Of a stretch of DNA of 64,000 bases, positions 51,757 to 60,373 are shown piece after piece. The stretch is from CAYONZ01 sp964405465 (GTDB taxonomy: Bacteria; Bdellovibrionota; Bdellovibrionia; Bdellovibrionales; JAMPXM01): positions 25,239 through 89,238 of the forward strand of contig CAYONZ010000008.1 of NCBI GenBank assembly GCA_964405465.1, written 5' to 3'. Numbering within the stretch: position 1 is the stretch's first letter; every line of letters begins with the position of its first letter. Made by a program: the position numbers and the translations under genes. Below the pieces are notes generated by a model. The model searched no databases. It saw only the letters and a list, made by a program, of their open reading frames with translations, and was not told the DNA's origin.

Positions 51757-52953
51757 ATGTCTTTGCCGTATCATAAAATTATGAACGGCAAAGCTTCTCC
51801 AAATTCACAGCGAACAAAAAATGCAAGTGATAGAAAAGAACTAGGACAAAAACCCGAGCAAAAACTTGGGCAGAAATTCGAACAGAAATTCGGATTAGAT
51901 TTTGAAATGAATTTGGCGCATAAGGCACAGCCCTTGGTTGAGAGCCTGCGCGGTCAGGTTCCAAATGGCCAAACTCTGCAAAGCTGGACCAAAGACTGGG
52001 GTGTTGATTTTGCAACCTATGCTTTTTACGAGGCGATTCAGAAATCATACCTACATGGTGAGTTCATTAAGCAGGTCAATGCATTGGCAAAGATCTCGGC
52101 ACCCCCATCCGGTTTGACGGGTGCAGGAAGGCAGATCTCAAACATTGAGATTGTGATTGTTCCCTCTTGTTTTACGGCGGGTCCTTTAGCATGGGGATAT
52201 TTTGTTGAGAGCCTCAGAAGTCAGGCCCGGCGATGGGGATTTACGACCGATGTGATTGATACCCATCCTGATTTCTCTTTAACGCAAAATGCCTCGCTTA
52301 TCGAAGCCTACCTCAAAGGAAGAACCGCAGAAAATATTTTCTTGGTGAGTTTTTCGCGAGGCTCTGCAGAAGTTCGCATGTGTTTGCAGCGCGGTCAGCT
52401 TGCGAAGAGTGAGTTGGCTAAAGTCAAAGCATGGATCAATGTCAATGGTGCGGTTCATGGGAGTCTTTATGCAGATTTACGATCGAAAGAATTTTTCTAC
52501 AGAAAATTCGGACCTTTGTTACCCAAGATTTTTTCGTACAATGCGCGCCACGATTTAGAGCTTTCAAAGAATTTCGGAATCTATCGGGAACGTTTTGTTT
52601 TGCCCAATTCGATGTTGATGGTGAATGTTCTCGGCTTGCCTTTATCACATCATATTCCGATAGAGGTTCTAAGCGATTTTCGTTCTATGCAAGCAGCTGC
52701 AGGACCAAATGATTCGCGGGTGCTTCTGACTGATGCTCTCATTCGTCCAGGATTTATTTATCCTTTATTGGGGCAGAGTCATTTTCTTTTGCCAGAGAAA
52801 GTGGATCGTCATTTTGAGCGGCTCTTTGAGGTTTTACGTAAGACGGTGAGTCTACATAATTCAAAATCATCTGTTGATGTTGGAGCTGTCGATGCAATAC
52901 CACTGAGTCTTTTTGAAAGAACTCGTCAGCGAGTTCGTGATCTTGATCTTTGA
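51757..52953 (+). CDS. Alpha/beta-hydrolase-like protein of unknown activity
   Basis: A charged tail with a short repeat (EQKLGQKFEQKFG) precedes the body of this 398-residue protein. The body has an alpha/beta-fold order: a strand-turn IEIVIVPSCF at about 128, then a nucleophile-elbow-like FLVSFSRGSAEV with Ser in S-x-S-x-G form, and a later His in GQSHFLLPEK. This suggests a hydrolase with a slightly changed elbow (SFSRGS instead of GxSxG). No close family is recognised. Translation may start at 51757 or 51781, as neither has a good ribosome site. It is probably co-transcribed with the upstream lipoprotein. Confidence 0.65.
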   Translation: MSLPYHKIMNGKASPNSQRTKNASDRKELGQKPEQKLGQKFEQKFGLDFEMNLAHKAQPLVESLRGQVPNGQTLQSWTKDWGVDFATYAFYEAIQKSYLHGEFIKQVNALAKISAPPSGLTGAGRQISNIEIVIVPSCFTAGPLAWGYFVESLRSQARRWGFTTDVIDTHPDFSLTQNASLIEAYLKGRTAENIFLVSFSRGSAEVRMCLQRGQLAKSELAKVKAWINVNGAVHGSLYADLRSKEFFYRKFGPLLPKIFSYNARHDLELSKNFGIYRERFVLPNSMLMVNVLGLPLSHHIPIEVLSDFRSMQAAAGPNDSRVLLTDALIRPGFIYPLLGQSHFLLPEKVDRHFERLFEVLRKTVSLHNSKSSVDVGAVDAIPLSLFERTRQRVRDLDL

Positions 52954-52962
52954 AGTGTTTCT

Positions 52963-54015
52963 TTAGAACACGGTCGCCGTGAAGTGGGATCTTGCAAAAG
53001 GCAAAGATCCGGCTTGGGTCCACGTGATACCATCAGGGCTGCTCCAAATTTGCGATTGGGCGGATCCGGCCGCCTCTCCTCCGGATAAATAGTATTTGTT
53101 TTGTCGTACAAAGCCTGCACTAAAGCTTCGCGCCTCTGGAAGTGATCCTATGGCTGTCCAATTGGTGCTTTGCTGAGAAGAAATGGCATAGACCGTAGCC
53201 ACGGAGTTTGCATTCGTAGCACCGCCTGCGAATATGAGTTGGTTGGCAGTCGCAAGAAGTAGTCCGGCTGAAAGTGCTTGAGGTAGATGGCTATGTAGCG
53301 AATAATTTATTCCGTCATCGCTAACCCAAACCTCATCTGTTAAAGGCGAACCTCCAGCCAAAAACAGACGATCCTGAAATATGGTTGCGCGAAGATCAGT
53401 GCGGGCTTGAGAAATTTTTCCGGCGGCGGCCCACGATTTTCCGTCTCTTGATTGAAAAATCGTATCGGCCTCAAGACCGCCGGAGTCTCTGCCTCCTATG
53501 TAAAACAATGTATCTTTGAAGCCTATCAATTGTCCCCCAGAGCGAGCGCTGGGTAGGTCACTTTGTTTTTGCCAAACAACACCATCATCACTGCAGAACA
53601 CCGCGGTCTGCACCAGCTGAGAGCCGTCTTTGCCGCCAGCCATCCAAATTCGACCCTGAAAGACCACTACCGCCACATCACTTCGTGCTGGAGGCAGCGA
53701 ATTGAGCTTCTGAAAACTGGAAAGATCTCGAGATTGAAAATTCAAATGGGCTTGAGGATTCAGTGAAGAGCTGCCAAAGAAAGTTACGGTCTGAGCTTGA
53801 AATGCGATTGGCTCTCCAGGAGTAAGATTATTGCTATCGCTGCTACAGCCCACAATCGTGGCACAAATCAATCCGACAAAAGTCGTATAAAGAGTACGGC
53901 TATAAGCAAACAAAAATTGTTTATCAATGGGAGCTGCTGCTAGTGACAGAGTAGCAATTGGTCCGGTAGCAGCAGGAACAGTAGCGAGTTGTCTAGGTTT
54001 CTCTTGAGATGACAC
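52963..54015 (-). CDS. Kelch-type beta-propeller lipoprotein
   Basis: This 350-residue lipoprotein has a long N-terminal segment with lipobox TIVGC (lipid cysteine near residue 57). The rest is six repeats of the Kelch pattern, each with LPxARS followed by a short strand and GG, such as LPSARSGGQLIGF and LPEARSFSAGFV. The C-terminal repeat is cut short, as expected for a propeller closed by an N-terminal strand. It probably binds a partner at the outer membrane or surface. A GTG at 54015 follows GGGGG. It converges on the hydrolase-like gene, with stops about 9 bases apart. Confidence 0.85.
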   Translation of the reverse strand: MSSQEKPRQLATVPAATGPIATLSLAAAPIDKQFLFAYSRTLYTTFVGLICATIVGCSSDSNNLTPGEPIAFQAQTVTFFGSSSLNPQAHLNFQSRDLSSFQKLNSLPPARSDVAVVVFQGRIWMAGGKDGSQLVQTAVFCSDDGVVWQKQSDLPSARSGGQLIGFKDTLFYIGGRDSGGLEADTIFQSRDGKSWAAAGKISQARTDLRATIFQDRLFLAGGSPLTDEVWVSDDGINYSLHSHLPQALSAGLLLATANQLIFAGGATNANSVATVYAISSQQSTNWTAIGSLPEARSFSAGFVRQNKYYLSGGEAAGSAQSQIWSSPDGITWTQAGSLPFARSHFTATVF

Positions 54016-54285
54016 GTATTTTTACCCCCGTTTTATTATGTTATATGAGGCCGCGATGGTTCGCAATGCGGAGTTGGTGGCAACTACATAAGATTTGTTT
54101 AAACGAGGTAGGGACCGAACTTTCTGAATTCTGACGATCTTTTAAACAATTATTTTTCGAGAAAGCCGGGAAGCGGAAGATGCTGATCGAATTGGATTTT
54201 GAGGTGCGCACTTTTTTTCGAAATTTGTGCCTGGTGGGTTGTTTGCCATGCATCATGTTTTTTGGAGAAAATCCGATATATTGGT

Positions 54286-54774
54286 ATGTACTCAATTGCG
54301 GCGAGTTCAATTTCGAGAAGATTGGCACAGCGTGGCTCTAGTTTAATTGAAGCACTTCTTGCGATAGGGCTTGTTTCAATATGGGTTGCATTATTTGCAA
54401 CAATAGTCACTTCCGCAATTAGGGGGCAAGTGCATGGCAAAAATGTCATTCAGGCGTCATTTATTGCAGATTCACTTGCAGAGCAATTGATGAGTTTGAA
54501 TGCCGTTTATCAACCCGTTGCGGTGGCAGCACCGGCAGGTGCACCATTCAATGGAAGCTGGGGGTATCTCGTTTACGATGAGCTCGGCAATGAGATAACA
54601 TATTCAGCTCCTCCGTTTGCAACCTTGGCTACACTTCCGACTAATGGAAAATTTTTGGCAACGTGGACGGTCTCGCCCAATCAGCCAATCGTCGGCATGA
54701 AGACAATTCTTTTGAAAATCGAATGGCAAGAAGATCTGAAGCCCGGTATATTGACGATGAGGATGGCGCGATGA
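54286..54774 (+). CDS. Minor pilin-like protein, PilV type
   Basis: This 162-residue protein has a class III (prepilin) signal: a basic leader ending RRLAQRG, then SSLIEALLAIGLVSIWVALF with Glu at position 5 of the mature end. A globular beta-rich domain follows. This is how PilV and GspI-type minor pilins look. The start is not fixed; the ATG at 54286 gives a typical short leader. It overlaps the next gene by four bases (ATGA), so the three pilin genes are translated together. Confidence 0.8.
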   Translation: MYSIAASSISRRLAQRGSSLIEALLAIGLVSIWVALFATIVTSAIRGQVHGKNVIQASFIADSLAEQLMSLNAVYQPVAVAAPAGAPFNGSWGYLVYDELGNEITYSAPPFATLATLPTNGKFLATWTVSPNQPIVGMKTILLKIEWQEDLKPGILTMRMAR

Positions 54775-55865
54775 GCAGGTTTTTGATAACTGGATTGCGA
54801 TTTTTTATTGCCCTTCGAATTCGGAAAAAAGCAGCTGCTTTGGGGTTTACCTTGGTGGAAATACTTGTCGCAATGTTTGTCATACTGATTGCGGTTGGTG
54901 GTGCGACCAATTTGTTTGTTTCATTTGTTCAATATGATCGAAAGATTGATTCTAAGTTCAATCTTCAACAGGAAGCCAATCTGGCGCTTTTTTTGACTCG
55001 TCAATATGTGTTCAATATCGGTGGGCGAGATCTTCGACCGTGGCATCTTGTCAACCTCGAAAATAATTGCGGCGCTCGCGACTATTTTGCGGCTTGCGCA
55101 GGGTCTGATCGTTTGACTTTCGGATTCGTCGATTTTGATGTCTCGACTTTGGCATCATTGCCTTCTTATTTGATTGTCAATTACACGGCGGCTACAAAAA
55201 TTGTGGATGTCGCGCCAGATGGTTTTGGAGTGTGTCAATTGACAGCCTCTATTCAGAACCAGCATCTAGCTTTGCGAAATGGCGACAAAATATTGGTTGG
55301 GTGGGCACAATCGATTGATGTTTCGGCCTGTCAAATACAGCTTGTAGATGATGTACAAGGTGGGATCTTAACTACCGATGCGACAGATACATATGTCGGA
55401 GGCAGTATAAATCCCATTGTGGTTGCGACGGTTTTTTTGGATAACTCTCTTGTTTCTGGAGTTCCGAAGCGTCAATTGCTTTTGCTAACCGATCGAAGTA
55501 ATTCGAGCACTACATCAATGGCTGCAAATGACTTACAGATACTGGCTCGTGGAGTTTATGATTTTCAAGCGGCGCTTGGCTATGATGTTGATAAAAATAC
55601 CGTGGTCGACGATGCGAACTCAGCAGTCGATGAGGTTTTATTTAATAGTGCCGGAGATACGTTTGCAACTCTTGGCGGAATTGGAGCTCAGGTCACAGAT
55701 CTTCGTAGTGTCGACATCGGCGTGGTTATGGCACAATCAAATAATTCTGGTTTACCTTCAAAATCGGTTCAACTTTTTGACGGAGCAGCGGTCACGGTTC
55801 CGAGCTCTGATATTGTCGGCGTAAAGCGCCGTGTTTTTTTACGTAATATCAATTTGTTTATGTGA
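54771..55865 (+). CDS. Minor pilin-like protein, PilW type
   Basis: This 364-residue protein has the prepilin motif LGFTLVEILVAMFVILIAVGG after a ~30-residue basic leader. The mature body is beta-rich with Cys-containing loops (NNCGARDYFAACAG), as in PilW-type minor pilins. The ATG overlaps the stop of the upstream gene. It is followed 13 bases later by the large PilX-like gene. It probably belongs to a type IV pilus or pseudopilus tip complex. Confidence 0.82.
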   Translation: MSRFLITGLRFFIALRIRKKAAALGFTLVEILVAMFVILIAVGGATNLFVSFVQYDRKIDSKFNLQQEANLALFLTRQYVFNIGGRDLRPWHLVNLENNCGARDYFAACAGSDRLTFGFVDFDVSTLASLPSYLIVNYTAATKIVDVAPDGFGVCQLTASIQNQHLALRNGDKILVGWAQSIDVSACQIQLVDDVQGGILTTDATDTYVGGSINPIVVATVFLDNSLVSGVPKRQLLLLTDRSNSSTTSMAANDLQILARGVYDFQAALGYDVDKNTVVDDANSAVDEVLFNSAGDTFATLGGIGAQVTDLRSVDIGVVMAQSNNSGLPSKSVQLFDGAAVTVPSSDIVGVKRRVFLRNINLFM

Positions 55866-55878
55866 GGTATGAATAAAA

Positions 55879-58344
55879 ATGAAAAGTCAACGCGGTAGTC
55901 TATTGGGATATGTAGTGGTCTTACTTGTCATCTTGAGTATTGGAACGATGTTTTTTTTCGATAAAATTGCCATTAATAATAAGGGATTTTCGCGAGTCTA
56001 TTCAAAAAGCAAAACTTCGCTTGAAGCTGAAGGTGTTTTACGGAGCATGGTCAAGATAACAGAAAAATATCTTGAACAGAACTTTACGATCACCAATGTT
56101 GGCCTTGCGGCTGCATTGACTACCAATATGCCATCTATCACTCCACCGGGATACTCGGTTTCAAATTGGACATCATCGGTGGGTGCCAGTTCATATCTTG
56201 GAACGATTCCTGGAGGGCCATTCATAGGGATGCAAGCGGAACTTCGTGATGTCAGTTTTTCGGTGGATCTCAAAGAAATCGCCACCGGTGCGTTTTCTAG
56301 ATCTGCTATTCAAGGAGTTGTGGCGGGCGTGACCTTTACACAGTTTGCTATGTTTCATTTTGGTAACTTGGGTGTACGTGATGGTACAACTGCTATAAAT
56401 TTGGATGGACGAATTCATGGTAATGGTTGGGTCGGTGTCGGAGCTTCGCCACTTCGCGCTCGTTACTTAACTTCTGCTCAAACTGTTTATACGACTCAAA
56501 CTGTTTATGGTACCTATTCTCCGATATATGTTGGGTATAATAATACAGTAGGACTTTCAGCAGCCAACACTAGGCAAATTTTTGCCACCACTGAGTCAGG
56601 ATGTACTAACTGTGCTGCAAGCGGGAAGGATTGGCCGCAATGGGCATTAGATACTTTCGATGGACATGTTCAAGATAGTGCACATGGGGTTAAGGTTTTG
56701 AAGCCCTCCATCGATGGAATTCCAAAAGTTCAAAATAGATTGAATTTAAATGTCGTGACCGCGAACCAACCAGAGAGATACCTGGTTGATCCGGTATTGG
56801 CGTCTGATACGCCTGGGGTGAAACAAAATAAATTTGCTTATAAGGCAGATATTCGTGTCGTCAATGGTGTGTGGTATTTAAAAGATGTATCAAATGAGAA
56901 TAATTGGCCTGGAATTCCAATTTGGTCAGATCATCCCGGGTCTTTTACTACGACTGATGAAGAAGGAATTGAGGGTGTTCATAATGTTGGTCAGGATGAT
57001 ATTCGTACAGCATTGGCATTGACTTCCAATGCTTGGGGAATCACTCTTCCGCAATATTTTTCATATTATAAATACGACAATGTCTCGAGCTCCATTCAGA
57101 ATACCACGGTTGGGACGGTTTCATACGGCAACACTCACAATGCGACTATTAGTGGTTTGAGTAAAGAGTATCCTGCAGACTATGTAAACAATAACAGTTT
57201 GTGTAAGACTGTACAAACCTGTGTAAGTTGTTCTATCAGCTCCCCAAATCTATTGCGTGAGTTAAACTCCCCTATTCCTGTTTGTAGTGTCGATGGCCCT
57301 GTGCCGTTATCGACACGTTTGGTGAATGCCACGCGAAGTGGATTTCGATTGGGTATCATTCAAAATCATTGGGTGATTGCAGGAGACCGAACGGGAGCAA
57401 GTAAGATGTTTCCCCAAAACTTTGACCTTGATCAGTTTACCAAGGCAATGGCTTGCGGAGGAGGTAGTCATCCGGGTGAATTGGGATGTTTTTTTGGTCC
57501 AGGAAAACTTATTCCGCGATCATTTAATGGCATTGTTTATCTAACAAATACCTGGAAGGGATCGATGGATGGCTTTGCCCCAGGGGTTGCGGCACGCCGA
57601 CCACCAATCGCTCATGGCGGTGCCGACGGACTTTTTCTGGGTGTTACAGCTGATTCTTCCCAGGCTCCAGTTGCTCACCCGGCACAACAGCAGAGTCTGC
57701 CTTTTGAACTTTGCTCTACAAGTCTTGTCGGTCAAAATCTTGATCATTGGGGGAGATTCAAAATTCCAGATTGTGCCACCTATAGTCAGTTAGCACCGAC
57801 TCCTATTCGGCCTCGTCCAGATGCAATTCGGATTTTAAACGGTGAAAGTATTGATCAGAGTGTATTTCCAAAGGGACTGTCCATTGTTTCAAATATTCCA
57901 ATGTTCATTCGGGGAAGTATTAATTCTAGTTCAAATACTACCTCAATTTCTGCTTTACCTTGGCTTCCGATCTTTTTTTCTGGAGACTCAACTACTCCGC
58001 TCTCTACTTTTTGGAGTGATGATCGCGCCAGATGGGATGTCACGACGTCGGCACTCGCTCGAAATGCTGGTGATTCGACCTTTAATATGGCGACGTTTAA
58101 CTCCCAATACAATTTTTTCCTCAACGAGTCTTGGGCAGGCATGAATCTGAAATACAGCGGTCCGATAGTTTTGGGGTATCGGCCTGTGTATTGGGACATG
58201 GTGGGAATCACGGTTGGAGCCGGAACATTTACATCGCCGAACTATACAGTTGAAACTGATCCACATTACCAGTTGGTGGTCAATCAGCCGCCGGGCATGC
58301 CTATTATGACGATGTTTGCAACGAGTGTCTGGGTTAGAAAGTAA
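55879..58344 (+). CDS. Very large PilX-like pilin protein
   Basis: This 821-residue protein has a short prepilin leader (MKSQRG) and SLLGYVVVLLVILSIGTMFFF, without the usual Glu at position 5, as in PilX and GspK. The following ~790 residues are an exceptionally large exported domain with aromatic and Gly/Asn-rich sequence and a cysteine cluster at about 440-470 (LCKTVQTCVSCSIS). Usual PilX proteins have about 200 residues, so this domain is likely an adhesin at the pilus tip. GAGG lies about 11 bases upstream of the ATG. Confidence 0.78.
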   Translation: MKSQRGSLLGYVVVLLVILSIGTMFFFDKIAINNKGFSRVYSKSKTSLEAEGVLRSMVKITEKYLEQNFTITNVGLAAALTTNMPSITPPGYSVSNWTSSVGASSYLGTIPGGPFIGMQAELRDVSFSVDLKEIATGAFSRSAIQGVVAGVTFTQFAMFHFGNLGVRDGTTAINLDGRIHGNGWVGVGASPLRARYLTSAQTVYTTQTVYGTYSPIYVGYNNTVGLSAANTRQIFATTESGCTNCAASGKDWPQWALDTFDGHVQDSAHGVKVLKPSIDGIPKVQNRLNLNVVTANQPERYLVDPVLASDTPGVKQNKFAYKADIRVVNGVWYLKDVSNENNWPGIPIWSDHPGSFTTTDEEGIEGVHNVGQDDIRTALALTSNAWGITLPQYFSYYKYDNVSSSIQNTTVGTVSYGNTHNATISGLSKEYPADYVNNNSLCKTVQTCVSCSISSPNLLRELNSPIPVCSVDGPVPLSTRLVNATRSGFRLGIIQNHWVIAGDRTGASKMFPQNFDLDQFTKAMACGGGSHPGELGCFFGPGKLIPRSFNGIVYLTNTWKGSMDGFAPGVAARRPPIAHGGADGLFLGVTADSSQAPVAHPAQQQSLPFELCSTSLVGQNLDHWGRFKIPDCATYSQLAPTPIRPRPDAIRILNGESIDQSVFPKGLSIVSNIPMFIRGSINSSSNTTSISALPWLPIFFSGDSTTPLSTFWSDDRARWDVTTSALARNAGDSTFNMATFNSQYNFFLNESWAGMNLKYSGPIVLGYRPVYWDMVGITVGAGTFTSPNYTVETDPHYQLVVNQPPGMPIMTMFATSVWVRK

Positions 58345-58420
58345 TATGGCTAAGTTATAAAAAATGTGAGGCTACAGGATTTTGAAGCCAAGGTCATTTT
58401 CCATGTGTAGTTGATCGATC

Positions 58421-59716
58421 TCATATTGTTTGTTCTGTTGGTGGAACACTGTTCTTTGCCACCTTCTCGAGTAATAGTACGGCTTCAACGAGAGGTCCAT
58501 GAGCTTGGTCTTCGAGCTGAATATAGAAGTCTATTCCATCTTCTTGACAAAATTTACGCACAATCGAGAGCCCTAGCCCTTGACCCTTTTCTCCTGAGCT
58601 ACCCAGGGTAGAAACGTGAGATTTGTTTTCGAGAATCTTTCGAATGGCAGAGATGGAGCCTACAAATTGGTTCTTGATTGAGACTCGATAGTGAGTCTCG
58701 TCATCAATGACTTCAAAATAGATTTTACCATTGGACGGACAAAACTTTATAGCGTTTCCCAAGATATTGGCGAAAATGTGATTAACGAGGCTGATTGGAT
58801 TTGTTCTCACCCATACGGGATGTGTTGGCAGAGGTAAAATTTCAATACGAATGTCTTTGGTTCGCAATTGCTCGGCGAAAAGTACAGGAAGAGTTTTTAA
58901 AATGTCTTTAAGATTCAAAACCTCTGGCTCCATTCTTTGTTTTAAAGAAAATGAAATCTTAAGTTTGCGAAGATTGTCGATCATTTTGCTAATTCGTGAC
59001 GTCGCAGTTCTTGAGACTTCTAAAAAATGGGGATCCATGCCTTTGCGCTCTTGAAGTTTCAAATTGCTCTCGAGAATAGTGACAGAGTTGCCAAAGTCAT
59101 GGATGACTGTCGAAATGAGCATTGACCAGAGCTCCTGCAGACGCCGCTGTTCAATATTGGATTCCAGAACATATTGCATTGCCTCTTGAATTTGCATCGA
59201 GTAGAGCCCGTGGAGCACCAACGAAATCGCGATTGTGGCCACAGCGGCAATCCAGACGCTGCCGATTAGCGTGGAGTTTTCATAAAAGATCGGGAAGGGT
59301 TGCCAAAGATAGACAATCAAAGAGGAGAGTGCGAGTCCAAAGAAAAGATAAAATGAGGCAATCCATCGCGCAGAACCTCGTAAAAGAAAAAATGCAATGG
59401 TGACCATTGAGGGAAGAAACATGATGTCCACGAGATAGTCCCAAGAGCAAACCAGACGTTCAAAAACCAGGACCGAAAATAGGTGAAATATAAAAACCTG
59501 ACTGATTCGCTCAGCAGAGAATTTTTTTTGCGCAAACCAAAAGGCTAAAAGAGGAACTATAAAAGGTCCGACAATCCAAGGTATGAGCTCATAGCGTCCT
59601 CTCACGATATACGAAAACAAAAAAATGGTACAAAGTGAAAGAGTAATCAGCAGGGTCCAGCGAAGGATCTGTGCTTTCTGTCGCTCCTCAAGTTCTTTAA
59701 TGGTATGCACTTCCAT
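58421..59716 (-). CDS. Membrane histidine kinase with a degenerate ATP-lid motif
   Basis: This 431-residue protein has four or more membrane segments (about residues 18-175). A DHp helix has the phospho-acceptor His206 in STVIHDFGN. The HATPase domain has an N-box, FANILGNAIKF, and the G2-box GEKGQGLGLSIV. The G1-box DxGxG is not present; IKNQFVGS stands in its place, so ATP binding may be altered. The H-box HDFGNS is of the less common HDxxN type. No response regulator is adjacent. It is convergent with the pilin operon and divergent from the BlaI gene. Confidence 0.85.
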   Translation of the reverse strand: MEVHTIKELEERQKAQILRWTLLITLSLCTIFLFSYIVRGRYELIPWIVGPFIVPLLAFWFAQKKFSAERISQVFIFHLFSVLVFERLVCSWDYLVDIMFLPSMVTIAFFLLRGSARWIASFYLFFGLALSSLIVYLWQPFPIFYENSTLIGSVWIAAVATIAISLVLHGLYSMQIQEAMQYVLESNIEQRRLQELWSMLISTVIHDFGNSVTILESNLKLQERKGMDPHFLEVSRTATSRISKMIDNLRKLKISFSLKQRMEPEVLNLKDILKTLPVLFAEQLRTKDIRIEILPLPTHPVWVRTNPISLVNHIFANILGNAIKFCPSNGKIYFEVIDDETHYRVSIKNQFVGSISAIRKILENKSHVSTLGSSGEKGQGLGLSIVRKFCQEDGIDFYIQLEDQAHGPLVEAVLLLEKVAKNSVPPTEQTI

Positions 59717-59897
59717 AGACTAAAAGCTTTATCTAAACTTTTTCTACTGTCTATACCGTTCTATCAAAATCCTTCCTCTATAAATATTTCTTATATGAGA
59801 TGTCATCGTGCTGGTTTGGCGATTTTTTTGTCAGTTAACTAAATTGTGTTTACCGACTGGAGTAGGGTTTTTGCAAATCTAGACTCAAGGAACCTAA

Positions 59898-59935
59898 GAC
59901 TACAGCCGTAGTCATAGTAGACTACAGTTGTAGTT
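59898..59935 (+). promoter_or_regulatory. Two BlaI-type operators
   Basis: Two palindromes, GACTACAGCCGTAGTC (59898-59913) and GACTACAGTTGTAGTT (59920-59935), start 22 bases apart, so they lie on the same face of the helix. Their TACA/TGTA-like cores fit BlaI/MecI operators. They sit about 40 bases before the BlaI-like gene and probably mediate its autorepression. Confidence 0.75.
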
Positions 59936-59971
59936 CATGCTTTGCGAAAATCGTGTTTTGTGGAGGGGTCT

Positions 59972-60373
59972 GTGAAAAAAGCCAAGGCAAATTTAGGTGA
60001 CCAAGAGTTGAGTATCTTAAAGTGGATTGCTGAGCATGAACCCTGCTTGGTACGTGAAGTCGCGATTCATTTTGATCGAGAACTCGGCCTGGCAAGAACA
60101 ACCGTGTTAACGATGATGGAGCGTTTGCGCAATAAAGGATTTCTGGTGCGCCAAAAAAATAATGGTCTATTCCAATACAGCGCAAAGCTTGATCCCATGC
60201 GAATTATGCAGTCCAAGATTTCAGAGTTTGTCGAAAGGACTCTGGGAGGTGAGATCTCGCCTCTGGTCAGCTATTTTATTGAAGAGACAGAGCTCCAAGA
60301 CTCGGAAATCGCAAAGCTCGAAGAGCTTGTTGCACGTCTGAAAAAGAAGAATGCAGAGGCCGCCGATGTCTAA
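59972..60373 (+). CDS. blaI: BlaI/MecI/CopY-family repressor
   Basis: In this 133-residue protein the winged-helix domain (about residues 1-75) has the family words GDQELSILKWI and ARTTVLTMMERLRNKGFLVRQ. The C-terminal part is helical, for dimerisation. Members repress by binding TACA-type palindromes and are inactivated by an M56 protease. The GTG at 59972 follows GGAGGGG. The two operators lie just upstream. It is followed by an M56 peptidase gene, whose ATG overlaps its stop region. The target function (beta-lactam resistance or metal stress) cannot be told here. Confidence 0.9.
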   Translation: MKKAKANLGDQELSILKWIAEHEPCLVREVAIHFDRELGLARTTVLTMMERLRNKGFLVRQKNNGLFQYSAKLDPMRIMQSKISEFVERTLGGEISPLVSYFIEETELQDSEIAKLEELVARLKKKNAEAADV

